NCBI GenBank assembly: GCA_021229015.1
Contig: CM037782.1
Location: 63,426,108 to 63,490,107, forward strand
Direction: 5' to 3'
Length of the DNA: 64,000 nucleotides
Origin: Solen grandis
Taxonomy: Eukaryota; Mollusca; Bivalvia; Adapedonta; Solenidae
A program made the translations under genes and the position numbers. Shown piece after piece: positions 1 to 12,096 of the stretch; the stretch's first letter is position 1; every line of letters begins with the position of its first letter. Under the pieces are notes generated by a model, which saw nothing but the letters and a program-made list of their open reading frames with translations, ran no database searches and was not told the DNA's origin.

Positions 1-394
1 CAATCTAAGTGGACGATCACCAAACCGTTGCAGGTAAATCCATAATAACATATGTGACTATTATTTGTCCTCATCATTTGACATGAAATTAAAAGAAAAT
101 AACCATTAATGAAACAAGTAGATGTACAAAGTAGACACTTGGGAGAATGAAAATGGTATAAACTTCTATGATTATTATTTGAATGTAAGGAAACAGTTCC
201 AAGGACCTCAACCCACACATAACTGGACTGAGACCAGCTCTAGTTTATGCAGCAAGTTCTTTAAATTCTTCCTTATCATTTGGAAGTTTGTGGGTTTGTT
301 TGTAAAGCAAGATGATTTCATGACCAAAAGCATTTATGATGTTGTCGCTGTGTTGCAGCTAATATCATCAGCATGACAGTATTTCAGTAATATA

Positions 395-676
395 GTGAGA
401 TTCGGCTTATTATAACAAGTAACTTGTGTTCCACGCAACACATGAGTCCCCCTACCAGTGGAGTGCATAATTTTTCCATTACCATAGCAACCAGAATTTT
501 GGTCAGCGAAAAAAAACAAAATGAGGTGCAAAATATCCATAGTGCCATCTATTTATATACCAAGTTTCATTATCTTAAACGTTTTTTAAGTTATCGCGGG
601 ATCCAGATTTCCGGATATCCTGACGGACAGAGGGCAAACCTAAAGTCCCCTGTAAAACACCGGTAGGGGACTAATT
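395..676 (+). repeat. Dispersed repeat R1, copy 1
   Basis: About 280 bp aligning closely with 5245-5547. It contains a shared stretch reading CCATAGCAACCAGAATTTTG and another around ATCGCGGGATCCAGATTTCC. It ends in an imperfect hairpin in which AGTCCCCT pairs with AGGGGACT. No coding capacity is visible. It is probably a short non-autonomous element. Confidence 0.7.
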
Positions 677-781
677 ACAGGTGAAGACTGACCGAAGGGC
701 ACAGAGGTACCTAGGTAATATTACCATTATAAACTGCAAGCCAGCTTGAAATTAGTTTCCATATATGAAAATTCTATGAAT

Positions 782-872
782 GACCCTGTCGGGACTTGAA
801 CCCAAAGCAGTGAAAAGCTAATGATAATAATTGTCAGTACAGTAACTATGGTAACCACTCAGCCACAGGGGC
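782..872 (-). repeat. tRNA-like sequence (SINE head or tRNA pseudogene)
   Basis: On the minus strand an A-box-like TGGCTGAGTGGTTA and a B-box-like GGTTCAAGTCC lie in tRNA order, and the ends pair over about six bases (CCCTGT with ACAGGG). The segment between the boxes is too long and does not fold into a clean anticodon arm, so a working tRNA is unlikely. Confidence 0.45.
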
Positions 873-1871
873 CCCCTACAGCAGTGTCAACGTTCTGGTG
901 ACACCCTGCAGAAAATTAAGAGAAAAAGACTGAGAAACTTTTTAACCAACCCTCAATTAAGAAATATTTTTTATCTAAACTTTCAAATTGTGAACTTCTG
1001 ATCATGATATTAAAACATTTTATGTTATATACAATCTGACTGGCTGGCAATGGAGGTAACAATTTACCCCTATCATTATGACAAATTCGGTTTAAATCAC
1101 AGGATATTACATTGTGCCCTTATGAATGAGTTTAAAATTACAGACACATATCTTGTTGTAACTTCCTCAGATAAATCTTCATATGAACATGAGTTCTACT
1201 TTGTTTCAACATTATCATCCACCATTACAGTATATATGACATAAAACAAAGATAGTGTTGATAAAATGATTTAAACAAACAAAACAAGAGGTTCCTCTGA
1301 TTTATTCTTCAAGACCACCTGTATATATCTATTTCTTTGTTTAACCATGACATACCAGGCCAGACACACCTTGCCCTGGAGTGACCTGATTGAGACTGCC
1401 TGAGTGTCATAAAAACAACGTAAAAATCATCAGGTAGGCGTTGACACACAGGTGCGAGAGCCACACTACTAGCAGAAGTGTCATAAGAACACGAGATTAT
1501 AAATAAAACCCATACATACAGGCTCGGTGAACCTGAAGGGGTTTAAAGGATTGATCACACAGTTCAGCGCCCTCATACACACGGCCTGGGTAGGAGAGCG
1601 AGTTGATTAGGGATTAACTCTGTCTGACCAGTGTGTTACTAGCACCTTTCTTTATTCCATTATTAGTAATAAATCTCTTACCACTTAACAAGTATAAAAC
1701 AAGATAGGCCTGTTTTTGATAAGACGCATTATGCATGAAACATCTGAAAATATTATTTAACTCTGATAAGATTTCAGATATCCAAAATTTTCTGAAATTC
1801 ATGAAACAGATTCTCAAACCCAACCAGTTTTTTTATACCAGACTACAGAAATATCTACCATTATAGACTGT

Positions 1872-2086
1872 TTAACCCTTTCCCTCATATAGACTCATTT
1901 TGATGCACTCAATAGGTACCACATAAAGCCTGATCTGCAGAAAACTACAGTTAAACCTTACCAAATTTAATTACAAAATCCTCATTTCCAGACCACTGAG
2001 GAGCAGCGAACAGCATAAAACCTGATCTGGTTTTAAGCTGTTCGCATAGGTTTTTTCATGGTGTCCTCTATGAGGGAAAGGGTTGA
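1872..2086 (+). mobile_element. piggyBac-like MITE, copy 1
   Basis: Starts TTAA then CCCTTTCCCTCATA and ends TATGAGGGAAAGGG followed by TTGA, a decayed TTAA. TTAA target duplications and CCC-starting inverted repeats are typical of piggyBac-type insertions. The interior has a palindromic part around the GATCTGGTTTTA words and no reading frame. Confidence 0.7.
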
Positions 2087-2490
2087 TAAAATTTTAGGAA
2101 CAATCTTTGTCAAATTTAACATCCCTAAAGTTTCACTTCTATAACAAGAAGCTTAATCCTTTACCTCATCAATATTCGTATACAAATTAATGGTTTCATG
2201 GGTATTAATTCATTGAACTTTAAAATGTATATGTATTTATGGCCCCTGACAATTAATGTAAAGTGAAAATGCCCGAAAATGACCTCAGGTACTGTGTTTA
2301 GTGGACACAGTTCTAGACTAGTTATCATATACCTTTATGTATACCTTTATGTATACCTGTATACCTTTTTATACCTTACAAATTTATGACTTTATGAATA
2401 TTGGTTAAAATTAGCTTTAGATGGTATAATGAAACAGTGGAGTTTTCTTTGCTCTGCAGACTGTTAAAAATCTGAGCTACAATACTGTAT

Positions 2491-2564
2491 AAGCAATCAG
2501 AGCAGACCCAGATCAGACAGTTACTATAAGAGCTGTCTGATCTGGGTCAGCTCTGTTTGCCAAT
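2491..2564. repeat. Short hairpin repeat H1, copy 1
   Basis: About 75 bp forming a near-perfect inverted repeat. CAGAGCAGACCCAGATCAGA pairs with TCTGATCTGGGTCAGCTCTG across a short loop. Related hairpins lie at 2663-2732 and 6211-6287, with a half copy near 3586-3616. Confidence 0.7.
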
Positions 2565-2662
2565 GCATTAAAATAAGTCTATCATGAAGTAAAGGGACAG
2601 TTAAAGTTACAATTTAGTCCAATATAACATTTCATCTCAAATAGACAAATTCTGATGCAATA

Positions 2663-2732
2663 TGGCAAACAGAGCAAACCCAGATCACACAGCTCGCAGA
2701 AGTAACTGTCTGATCAGGTTTGTCTCTGTTGG
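2663..2732. repeat. Short hairpin repeat H1, copy 2
   Basis: Same architecture as 2491-2564: GGCAAACAGAGCAAACCCAG on the left and its diverged complement CTGATCAGGTTTGTCTCTGT on the right. The arms have diverged more than in copy 1. Confidence 0.65.
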
Positions 2733-3275
2733 CTCTTTCACTATTGAAGCTCAGAGATTCTACACAGTCTGCAAACCAAATATAAATCCATTGTTTCAAT
2801 TCATATATCTTTTAAATTTTAATCAATTAAGATTCACCCAATCATAAATTTGTCAAAATTAATGTACACAAGTTTTAATGAGATAAAGGACAAAGTAGGC
2901 ATATGTAATATACCCTTGGACTGAACTCCAGATACTGTGTTATAATGGATCAACACTGTACCATGGTGTATATTATCACAAATCAGAGAGGACTTTAATG
3001 ACTTAAATTACACCACATATATCATGACATTTTAATATAATTATATCACAGTGTTTAAGTATATGACCCTGATTATGCCACTCAGGTATCATCCCACTGT
3101 CACCCAGACACGCCTGATATACGGCCACTCCTATTTTTATACCCCAATAATTTATCATCAAATGTTGTGTACAGGTATTCAACATTCCTCTCTCCAATTT
3201 AGATACGTATACATGTACTGTATTTAACCATGTACCTCATGAACATTCATATACAGATTCATAACACAATGAATC

Positions 3276-3515
3276 TTAACCCTTTCCCTCATAGAGGACA
3301 CCATGAAAAGACCTATGCGAACAGCATAAAACCAGATCAATTTGCGAGTAACTCGCAGGCTGATCAGGTTTTATGCTGTTCGCTGCTCCTCAGTGGTCTG
3401 GAAATGAGGATTTTGTAATTAAATTTGGTAAGGTTTAACTGTAGTTTTCTGCAGATCAGGCTTTATGTGGTACCTATTGAGTGCATCAAAATGAGTCTAT
3501 ATGAGGGAAAGTTCA
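3276..3515 (-). mobile_element. piggyBac-like MITE, copy 2
   Basis: The same element as 1872-2086 in opposite orientation. It is flanked by TTAA on the left; the right site has decayed to TTCA. Terminal repeat CCCTTTCCCTCATA is intact on the left. Confidence 0.7.
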
Positions 3516-4080
3516 TTGAGCTATAAAAAGTATAATATGAAACAAGGGAGTTTTTCTTTGTAATGAAGACTGTTTCAAGAGAGTGCTATCTGATCTAGGT
3601 CTGTTCTGTTTGCTAATTATATATAGAGATGTTATAAAGGCTTAATGCCAATACACAATATTATGTGTTATGTTTGCAAATGCCTCAAAACCATTTTAAT
3701 TCTACTATCCACATCCTATTCTGAATCATCTACATTTCCATATTTAATTGAAATTAATTGATAGCGTGTTATTGTGAACACTTTCCACAGGCGAGGAAGT
3801 CTACGATTATCCCTAATTTAGTTCTTTTTATCCAGTATCTGACTGTCATTGTGTGGTGTCACCTTTTAAAAGCAATTAAATGTGACTAATTAGAAGATCA
3901 TGTAACATGATTTGTCACTGTGGTTAAGTTGTATGTCATTGTCACATGTCATAATCTATCATTTGCTAAGCACCAAATATATATTTTACATATCATTGTG
4001 AAATGTGTCCTTTTCAACTGATAATGGTTAATGTATTCAAAATCTAAAAATAATGTCATACAAAAAATGGCAATTTCTTT

Positions 4081-4322
4081 TTAACCCTTTCCCTCATATA
4101 TACTCATTTTGACGCCCTCAATAGGTATCACATAAAGCCTGATCTGCAGAAAACCACAGTTAAACTTTACCAAATTTAATTACAAAATCCTCATTTCCAG
4201 ACCACTGAGGAGCAGCGAACAGCATAAAACCTGATCAGCCTGCGAGTTACTCGCAAATTGATCTGGTTTTATGCTGTTCGCATAGGTCTTTTCATGGTGT
4301 CCTCTATGAGGGAAAGGGTTAA
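4081..4322 (+). mobile_element. piggyBac-like MITE, copy 3
   Basis: The best preserved copy: intact TTAA on both sides and matching terminal repeats CCCTTTCCCTCATA / TATGAGGGAAAGGG. Length is about 240 bp, with no reading frame. Confidence 0.75.
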
Positions 4323-4976
4323 CACATACACACTCTCAAAAGTGTATGCCATGCAATATTTGATGTCAAATCTCTGAAGTAACCTATCAGCAATCAATTA
4401 AAGTCTGACAAGGTCGGATATCTCAGTAGCTGACATGCTCACACCTTCTACTTGTCAGAACAAATTATTTTACTGTAAAGGAATGCATATACTGACAGGA
4501 TTATGAATGTACCAAATCTAGTTAACAGTGAACTATACCATGCCTCGGGTGCTGACATGGTTGTTTGACGAGTCATGGAGTAAAACTCTTCTTTAAATGA
4601 AGTATAATAAGCTTCTAGAAACAAAAGCTCATGTTGAACTTTAAACTAGGAAAAGATGATTCTAACATCTTAATATGATTTTGATATTTTATTCATAGTT
4701 TTTTTGTTTTTGTTTTTTTTCTCTTTTTGTGTGTTTCTTCAGAGCTTTGAATTGAAGTTGATAAAAATTATTTTTATCAATTTTGCAATGAAAATCTAGA
4801 AGTAGTTTGAATTAATGGCAGATTTGATATAAGAATCACAAGTGCTATGATTATGTTTTACTTCATGTTTTCATGTCACTTATGTTATCTGTATATGTTG
4901 GGTCATTATAACCCTCTGGATTTTGTTTGTTTTACTGCATTTAACATCCTGTTGACAGTTACTGGTTCAGTCATTT

Positions 4977-5163
4977 GAAGACTATGTCTACTTGAGACAG
5001 ATGTAGTGTTGCCACACTGCAGTGTCACTCAGTAGAATTGTGGCATGATATCAAACTCAGTCATTATATTGACAACAAGCCAACCAATTCTGGAACTTAC
5101 CCTTTTAAATTGAGCGCCAAGCAAGTGAGCAATACAGTACCATTTTTTTTTACGTATTTCCAT
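4977..5163. repeat. SINE-like repeat S1, body copy
   Basis: Matches 18938-19110 over words such as CTACTTGAGACAGAT, GTGGCATGATA and CCAACCA. The tRNA-like head seen in the 19 kb copy is missing or eroded here. A third, shorter relative begins near 20298. Confidence 0.55.
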
Positions 5164-5244
5164 AGATGCACCATGCAGGGTTGGTCATAAATTTGTATTT
5201 ATAATTTGAAAATAATAAAACTTCTTATTGTTTTCTGTCATACA

Positions 5245-5547
5245 TGCCATTATGAACCCTGGTGTAACAAGTATCTGGTGTTGTACACAACACATGAATC
5301 CCCTACTGATGGGGTGCATAATTTTTTCGTTACCATAGCAACCAGAATTTTGGTCAAAGAAAAAAAAAAAAATGATGTGCAGAGTATCCATACTGCCATC
5401 TATTCATATACCAAGTTTCATAATATTATCTTAAACGTTTTTTAAGTTATCGCGGGATCCAGATTTCCGGACATCCAGACGGACAGATAGACGGAGGGCA
5501 AACCAATTATAGTCCCCTCCGGTGAAAACACCAGTAGGGGACTAATA
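5245..5547 (+). repeat. Dispersed repeat R1, copy 2
   Basis: Second copy of the repeat at 395-676. It shares CATAGCAACCAGAATTTTGG and the closing CCGGTGAAAACACCAGTAGG hairpin region. It differs by several small indels. Confidence 0.7.
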
Positions 5548-6210
5548 ACAATAATTTGCTGTATACCTGTCAAGCACCTTAGCAGATTGTTTATAAAGGG
5601 GTTAAAATTTAACATTTATTAAAACACAACTTATTTAACCTGCAAACTGACAAGCGACAGGCCATTAGGCACTCTTGTTGAAAAATGCGTGACTGAAGAC
5701 CATGACTCGGAGATAATGTTATAAATATGTATCTATATCGTGTCTGGCATATCAGTGTTGATAGGCAAAAAGTATGAGATATAAAAATATTACAAAAATG
5801 GATAGTGTTTCTGTCATACTTGGAGATCATTTTAATCCCCAGTATTTTTTTTGTGTGTGTCAATTTTTATCATCCTTCACAATTTACATTTACAGTTCTG
5901 ATTGTCATATTTACGAAACTCCTATAAGACTCATAGATTCTAAATAATAAAAGGTATCTAATTAAATCTTAAACTTAACAGCCAATTCCTCGGATGGGTG
6001 GAGCATGCAAATATTTGCAATTATAGGCATTTTCATCATAATTTAGGAATGGACATTTACAAAAAGCAGAGTGTTGCTGCAGAATTATACTTTGATTAGG
6101 AATATACAATTGATTTAGGCTGCTTTGTGATTTATAATGGCCCTATGATTAAATGGTATATGAAACAATGGAGACTCAGAGAAGAATCTAAGTAATATAT
6201 ATATATTGTT

Positions 6211-6287
6211 GGCGCAAACAGAGCGGATGCTGGTCAGACAGCTCCTAGAGGGTCAGCTGTCTGATCTGGGTCTTCTCTGTTTACCAA
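6211..6287. repeat. Short hairpin repeat H1, copy 3
   Basis: GCGCAAACAGAGCGGATGCT on the left pairs imperfectly with ATCTGGGTCTTCTCTGTTTA on the right, enclosing an inner CAGACAGCT / AGCTGTCTG stem. Confidence 0.6.
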
Positions 6288-7784
6288 TGCGTCAAAATGA
6301 GTCTATATGAAGTAATTTAGAGTGAAACAGAAACAACAGATAAAGCATGCAAGCTGATCTGATATTAAATGGTTTGCTGCTCTTTGTGGTAGCTAGACAA
6401 TAACTGACTTGTATACATAAATGCATGTATGCAATAAAAACTTTTCAGAGAGGAATCTGATCAGGCCTTACAGCAATTTCTGTTTCATTTAATGTACAAC
6501 AAAATAGCGTCTAGCCACTATAGGTAAAGATTGTACATTATAACATCAAAGGCTGTGACACACCTTTCATTTCCTGTGTTTTGACTCGTTCCTCTATATG
6601 TCTTGTGCATAAAACGGCATCATTCTGTGAAGAGTTGACACATTTTTTTCACCCCTAATCTATTAACCTGCACTACATTAAAAACTGTATTTGCACAACG
6701 TAATTCACGAGCCACTTAAAAACAAATTCATGGGTGAGTACAAAGACTTGTTCTATGTCACAAAGTTACCATGGTGAAATTGAATCTCAAGCGAAATATT
6801 TATCACCATGCTACCAAGATAACAAACACATGCATTTAAATAGGCTTTAAAGTTAATACCAACTTCCTGTTCCTTTTTATAAGAGACCAAGTGTCAATGC
6901 AGATACTTGCAAGTCACAAATGCATTTTCCTTCTTCCTTTACACATTTAATTTACTCACAAGAATTTTGTCTGTGAATGTTCATCAATTTATAATTAGTA
7001 AAACTTAAGCAATGAGGCAGCAGGGAAAGAGGGAGGGTGTGATATACCATAGTAATAAATAGATGTGAAAACCATGTGAAAACATTCCTATCCTGAGTCC
7101 CTGTATACGCTGTTCTGTCATTTACAGTATGACCAGCAAACGGAAATTAATTACTTTTTAAAGAGAGATTTTACAATGACAAGAGCTCTTACTTTATTCA
7201 GAGAAATCACAATAATTACTTTTGTGAGTGCTCTGACACCAAAAACTAATGTGATTGATACAATTCAATATTTAAGTCAGTGCTCTTCGTAATTGATTCC
7301 ATTCATTAGATCATTTATGATTAAAAACTTTTCAATCGAGAGAAGTTTATTGCCTCTCATAGGTATAAACTCAAAAGGCGGCTAATTGTTTGTAGAAAAG
7401 CGTCAAAAAGTGTATTAAATATTTGGGAGCTCTAACTTTTTCCATGTAGATAAAGTAATATTTTTGGTATCATGAATACCTGTTAAATGACTTGTGAACA
7501 TTTAATACCTTTGCAGTACAAGTATATACCCTATCATTTTGTGGGTGTAAATCAACACACTTGGTCATTCAAGTTGTCATTCATAGCATACCAATAATTG
7601 TATACAATTGTAAAGTCTGTAAAGAGCCATAGAGTTTCTGTCGTATTAATACATATGTTGTGATAGATCACGTGTACACAAAATAGTTCCAGTACAATGC
7701 GCTCCATTATATCACTGGACAAGTTCAAAAGTAACGCAGGCCAGTAAAACTCATGGATCCCAAAGCTTTTTTTTTGCAATTTGT

Positions 7785-7946
7785 TTAAGGTAAAGTCCCT
7801 TTAATGGTTCCCTTACATTTCGGACCTCATGGCCTTTCATGGCCTAACCAAGGTCTCCTAATGTTTCATTAGGGTACCTTGTTTATCTTGGAAGAGGTTA
7901 AGTGGTCCAAGACGTAGGAGAACCATTACAGGGACTTTTCCCTTAA
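7785..7946. mobile_element. Small MITE with TTAA flanks
   Basis: About 160 bp with inverted ends (GGTAAAGTCCCTTTAATGGT on the left; the complement of GAACCATTACAGGGACTTTT on the right), each bordered by TTAA. The layout fits a piggyBac-type non-autonomous element of a family different from the 1.9 kb, 3.3 kb and 4.1 kb copies. Confidence 0.6.
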
Positions 7947-9684
7947 TTATTTTAGTTTGAACTTACCATACATATATAACATCAAATGGGAAATAAATTC
8001 TTACAATTTATACTTATCACTGTTGACAGTTCCTGGGTTGAACCAGTATTTTGTGCATGGGAAGGCCAAAAAAGTCCAATGGGGTTCCAACCCACATCCT
8101 TCAGATCTGCAGTCGTATATATTACCACTGACTCATCATCATATACAGGTGCCCTTGTAATTTGTTTCATCATAGTTGACTTAAAAAGCACCTTCACATA
8201 AAGGCAATACAGTCCAATACAAGTATATAACCTCAGTCTTGGATACCCTTAAATATGCATAGCATTATTATAGTATTATAATAGACATAGACAATCTTTG
8301 AGTATTTTTTCTCATGAATCTAAGATTTAACTAACTACATATATCTAGGACTTCACTGTTCAACCGACTTATCATGTGCTTAACTCAGGATTGGATTTTC
8401 TTCCTTTCTTCATTTTAGATGGTATGTACCTTTAGTTGTTTATAAGGGTGCTTGCAGAAAATTTATTAAACAAATAACAAAGGCAGTCACAAGTGCCCAA
8501 AGCATTGTTAGGGTTAACAGATTTAGTTGATAAGGATTTATAATTGCTTTATCATTTTCCATTATACTTCTTTTATTGCTGAAGATAATGCTGCAGGCTC
8601 TGGTCACAGTGCTGGGCAGAAAAGTTTAAAGTGGTTGGACAATATATTGTTATACATTCATTATTGTTTGTGTGGCAACTTTTAAAGTTTTCATAATATA
8701 AACTTTGCAAATATATTTGTGTTTAATATGTGAAGATGACCCTCGTTTGTCTATGTAATTTCTAAAGAAAAAATGACAAGCAAAACACAAACTGATATCT
8801 TTTCCTTTTCCTTATAACCATGCATGTAAGAAACTGTGCACTTCGTAACTATTAAAAAGCAAACACTGGGAGGTCCCTCCACTACCTCTGTACATAATGA
8901 ACTTCCTCTCTACAACAGTCGACAGGACTGGCTAACATTTACAGTGCAAACACAGCACAACTTCAAGTGTTCTTCTAAGCCTGTACCCTTCATGTCTCGT
9001 ATAACAATGTAAACTTCCTGTCACCACTTAAACATCCTTTTTTTCCATATCATTTTAGCATGCCTTAAGTTTGGGATTTATTACCATGCTTATCATTTCA
9101 AATAAAGAAACCCTCAACTGGATTTATGTTTTTTTTTCCATGAAGAAAACGCTCATTACAGTTTCCTTCTTCCTTGTCACAATTTGAATGTCATATACTC
9201 AAGGCCATTAAAAACGCCTCACCTTAAAAGGTGTCGAATATATCATTTTGTATTTTCAAAGGATTTTTGAATTTTTAGAAATGAAATAGGGCATATCTCA
9301 GCAATAGATCGGTCCATGTTTTATGTCCTACTTTTATTCAATAAAAAACATGTGATTTTACATTAAGGAGGGGTCTGTGACTTAACACAAGTGTTTTCTT
9401 CGGAACACATGTGTCACCTGCTAAAGCGTGACAGAAAAAATACGACTGCATGACAAGTGTGACGGAAAAAGTGTGACGGACAGAGAGACAACGGAAGTGA
9501 TCCCTATCACCTCTGCTTACAGCAGTTGACACAAAAATGATCGAAACATCAAAGTTTCATACATGAGATGCTTTAAAGTCCTCAAGTATCATTTTGTAGT
9601 ATGTAGCAGCTTCTTTTTTTACCTGATGTATAATTAGAAAAACTCTTTAGTACTGAGATTGCTTTGGATAATAACCCCATGCAA

Positions 9685-9687
9685 TTT

Positions 9688-9718
<31 letters not shown>

Positions 9719-9721
9719 TTT
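9685..9721. repeat. (TTTA)n microsatellite
   Basis: About nine uninterrupted TTTA units. Confidence 0.9.
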
Positions 9722-10089
9722 GCATAAAAATAATTTCAGTGTGACAAACACAGTGCAGTGATTAATCAGGAACATTATAACGTTTCAGGTGATTTGTTTG
9801 TGGTAATACTTCCTTAAGATCAGGTAACAGATTCTCCTTATTGTACATGGAAAACAAACTGCAAAAATCATGTAAAAGACTTCTTTATTCAAAATAATAA
9901 CACAAAATTTAGTTTAGTTTGAGAGTAAACAATAATCTTCCAAATTGTGTGTGATGGGGAAAAAATCATTAATTTAATGATAAAATCCATAATAGTAGAA
10001 AGATAAGTGTACACTTACAGTAAGAACTTAGGTGTTCATCAAATTCTTGAGTGGATACAAGATTCTCAGTCTGACCAATTATTAAGTAT

Positions 10090-10345
10090 ATCTATCTCTC
10101 TTTCTTTTTTCCCTCTCTCTCTCCTCTTCAATCTAATTATGTGTACTGGAGAGACCTCTTTTTCTATATGTATATTGAAAAGACCCCCCACTCCTCTATC
10201 TCTCTCTCTCTCTTTCTCTCTCTCTGTATTTCAAAGAGACACCCCCTCTCTCTCAAAGTCCTCTTTTTTATGTTATTTCTCTCTCAAAAGCCTCTTATTT
10301 GTATATATTAGGGAGATGATCACCTCTTTCCCTCTCTTTAAATTA
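10090..10345. repeat. CT-rich low-complexity tract
   Basis: Polypyrimidine sequence with CT dinucleotide runs and interspersed GAGA words. The open reading frame across it is compositional and is not taken as a gene. Confidence 0.85.
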
Positions 10346-11087
10346 ACCTCTTTATTAATAATATACTGAAGATCACACTCTTTCTTCTTTTTGATCCTAA
10401 AATATAGACTTGACATTATGATGAAGCAGGGCGTTGATTTGTTGCATACCAGCAGCTTAGAGCTCTGCATACATGCAACATAAGAGGACTAAATTAGCAC
10501 ATAAATACACATATTCTGTACAACTGGTATGAAGTTATAAGCTCAGCAGTGAAATAAATAATGCATATGATCACTCTATATGAGTGATTACCAGGCTATA
10601 GTGTTTACCATCCTATCATTCCACTGTACAGTGTTACATCTCACATAATTTATGGCTATACATTTTGGTCATAACCAAGAGAGGTCGAGCAACACTGTCT
10701 TTTTTTTTGCACAGGGATAACATTATGTCAGCATGGGAAATAAAAAAAAAATCTCATTTTGAGAAAATAAGTGAGAACATTACTTATAACCAGTAATAGA
10801 TTTAACATTTATCAGATTTCAGTGAGATTTTAAGCACACGCAACTCTCAGATTCTCACCCCACTTTGTTCACTGTTGTGGAGATATCTTTATTAACATGA
10901 CTTAAGTATAAGTACCAAACTCTATATTTCAGTTTTTGGAATTCACTCCAGTTCCAAGAGCTGCAGGATTCTCTTCCTTATTAATGATAAAGTTTATCAG
11001 TACCAGATACAATTCACAGATCCCCATAAAAATTCATATAGGTTCTACAAAGCAGCTTTTTACCACCCCAAACATATGGCATATCAT

Positions 11088-11577
11088 TAGGGCTGGGTAT
11101 TGCCAGCAAAAAAGTATCACGATGTATCATGATATTGTAGGCCCGATACGATACAGTATCACGATACTTGATAATATATAAATAATGTAGTTCTAGCATG
11201 GCCAACCAATAGTTTTCTGCTGTAAATTAGATTTCCGTGTCCATGTTGCTATGCTGCTTAAACACATGGACAAATGACAGAAAAATGCATTTTGAAGTTA
11301 ATTTTTAATTTAAAAAATCTTCTTTTATTTTATTTTGAAATTTAGTCGACCTGTCAATGTAGTCAACTAAAGGTAACAACGATGGAAATATACCTCTTTA
11401 TGCTGAAGATATAAGCTGCAGGCCAAGCGGCATATACAATTTTGCTGGTTTACACCAACAACTGTCATCCATTGAAGTATCGTTTGAGAATGAATTCTAA
11501 GGGTAAGAATCATGATTAGGCATCGTCAGCAAAAAATGGCGATATATTGATGCATAGATGAAATCGACCCAGCTTTA
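11088..11577. mobile_element. hAT-like MITE
   Basis: About 490 bp with ends TAGGGCTGGGTAT and ATCGACCCAGCTTTA (imperfect inverted repeats). The flanks CATATCAT and CATATATT agree at six of eight positions, as expected for an old 8-bp hAT target duplication. The interior is rich in the words ATCACGATA and GATACGATA. Confidence 0.55.
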
Positions 11578-11754
11578 CATATATTGAATTACCTCCCTTC
11601 CCTTACCCTTAAAGATGATGCTATGGCCCCTTCAACTTCTTTAAAATCTGACTGCAAACATTGACAGTCTTGCTAATTGCAGATGATCTCCATTAGCCAG
11701 TCAACAAAATGTAAACTCTCTATCACTGAAGAACAAACAAAAATGGGGGAAACA

Positions 11755-12096
11755 CAGGGGTTTTCTTAAGTGGACGCCCACTTGCCCCCTCCGGGTTAAA
11801 TTCACTGCGGGCAAGTGATTTTTCAAAGAAGATAGCCCAGCGGGCAAGTTTATTTATGTAAATGAAATCTTTGGGTTTTTTTTATTTTCTACAGTTTATC
11901 AGGGGTAAAATGCTTGCAAATTGTGTTTGATACATATTAACTAAAATCCACCTTAATATTGCACATTTTAGTTTTAAACATTAACAAACACCAACTAACT
12001 TAAAGACTGGGCAACCTGTTTTCAATGGGGGCTAGCAGATGTTCAAGGTAACTTGCCCCCTGGACAAGTGAAAGTCAAATCCTTAAGTAACCCCTG
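11755..12096. mobile_element. Possible TIR element
   Basis: Ends read CAGGGGTTTTCTTAAG and CTTAAGTAACCCCTG, an imperfect inverted repeat. A second internal inverted pair is based on CACTTGCCCC / GGGCAAGT. A clear target duplication is not seen. Confidence 0.4.

Noticed and set aside
7995..8160. tRNA-like word pair (GTCAGTGGTAA and GGTTGGAACCCC, minus strand)
   Set aside because: Boxes are degenerate and no tRNA fold or SINE body was recognised, so it is not listed as a feature.
10007..10369. 120-residue frame rich in Ser and Leu
   Set aside because: Produced by a CT-rich low-complexity tract.
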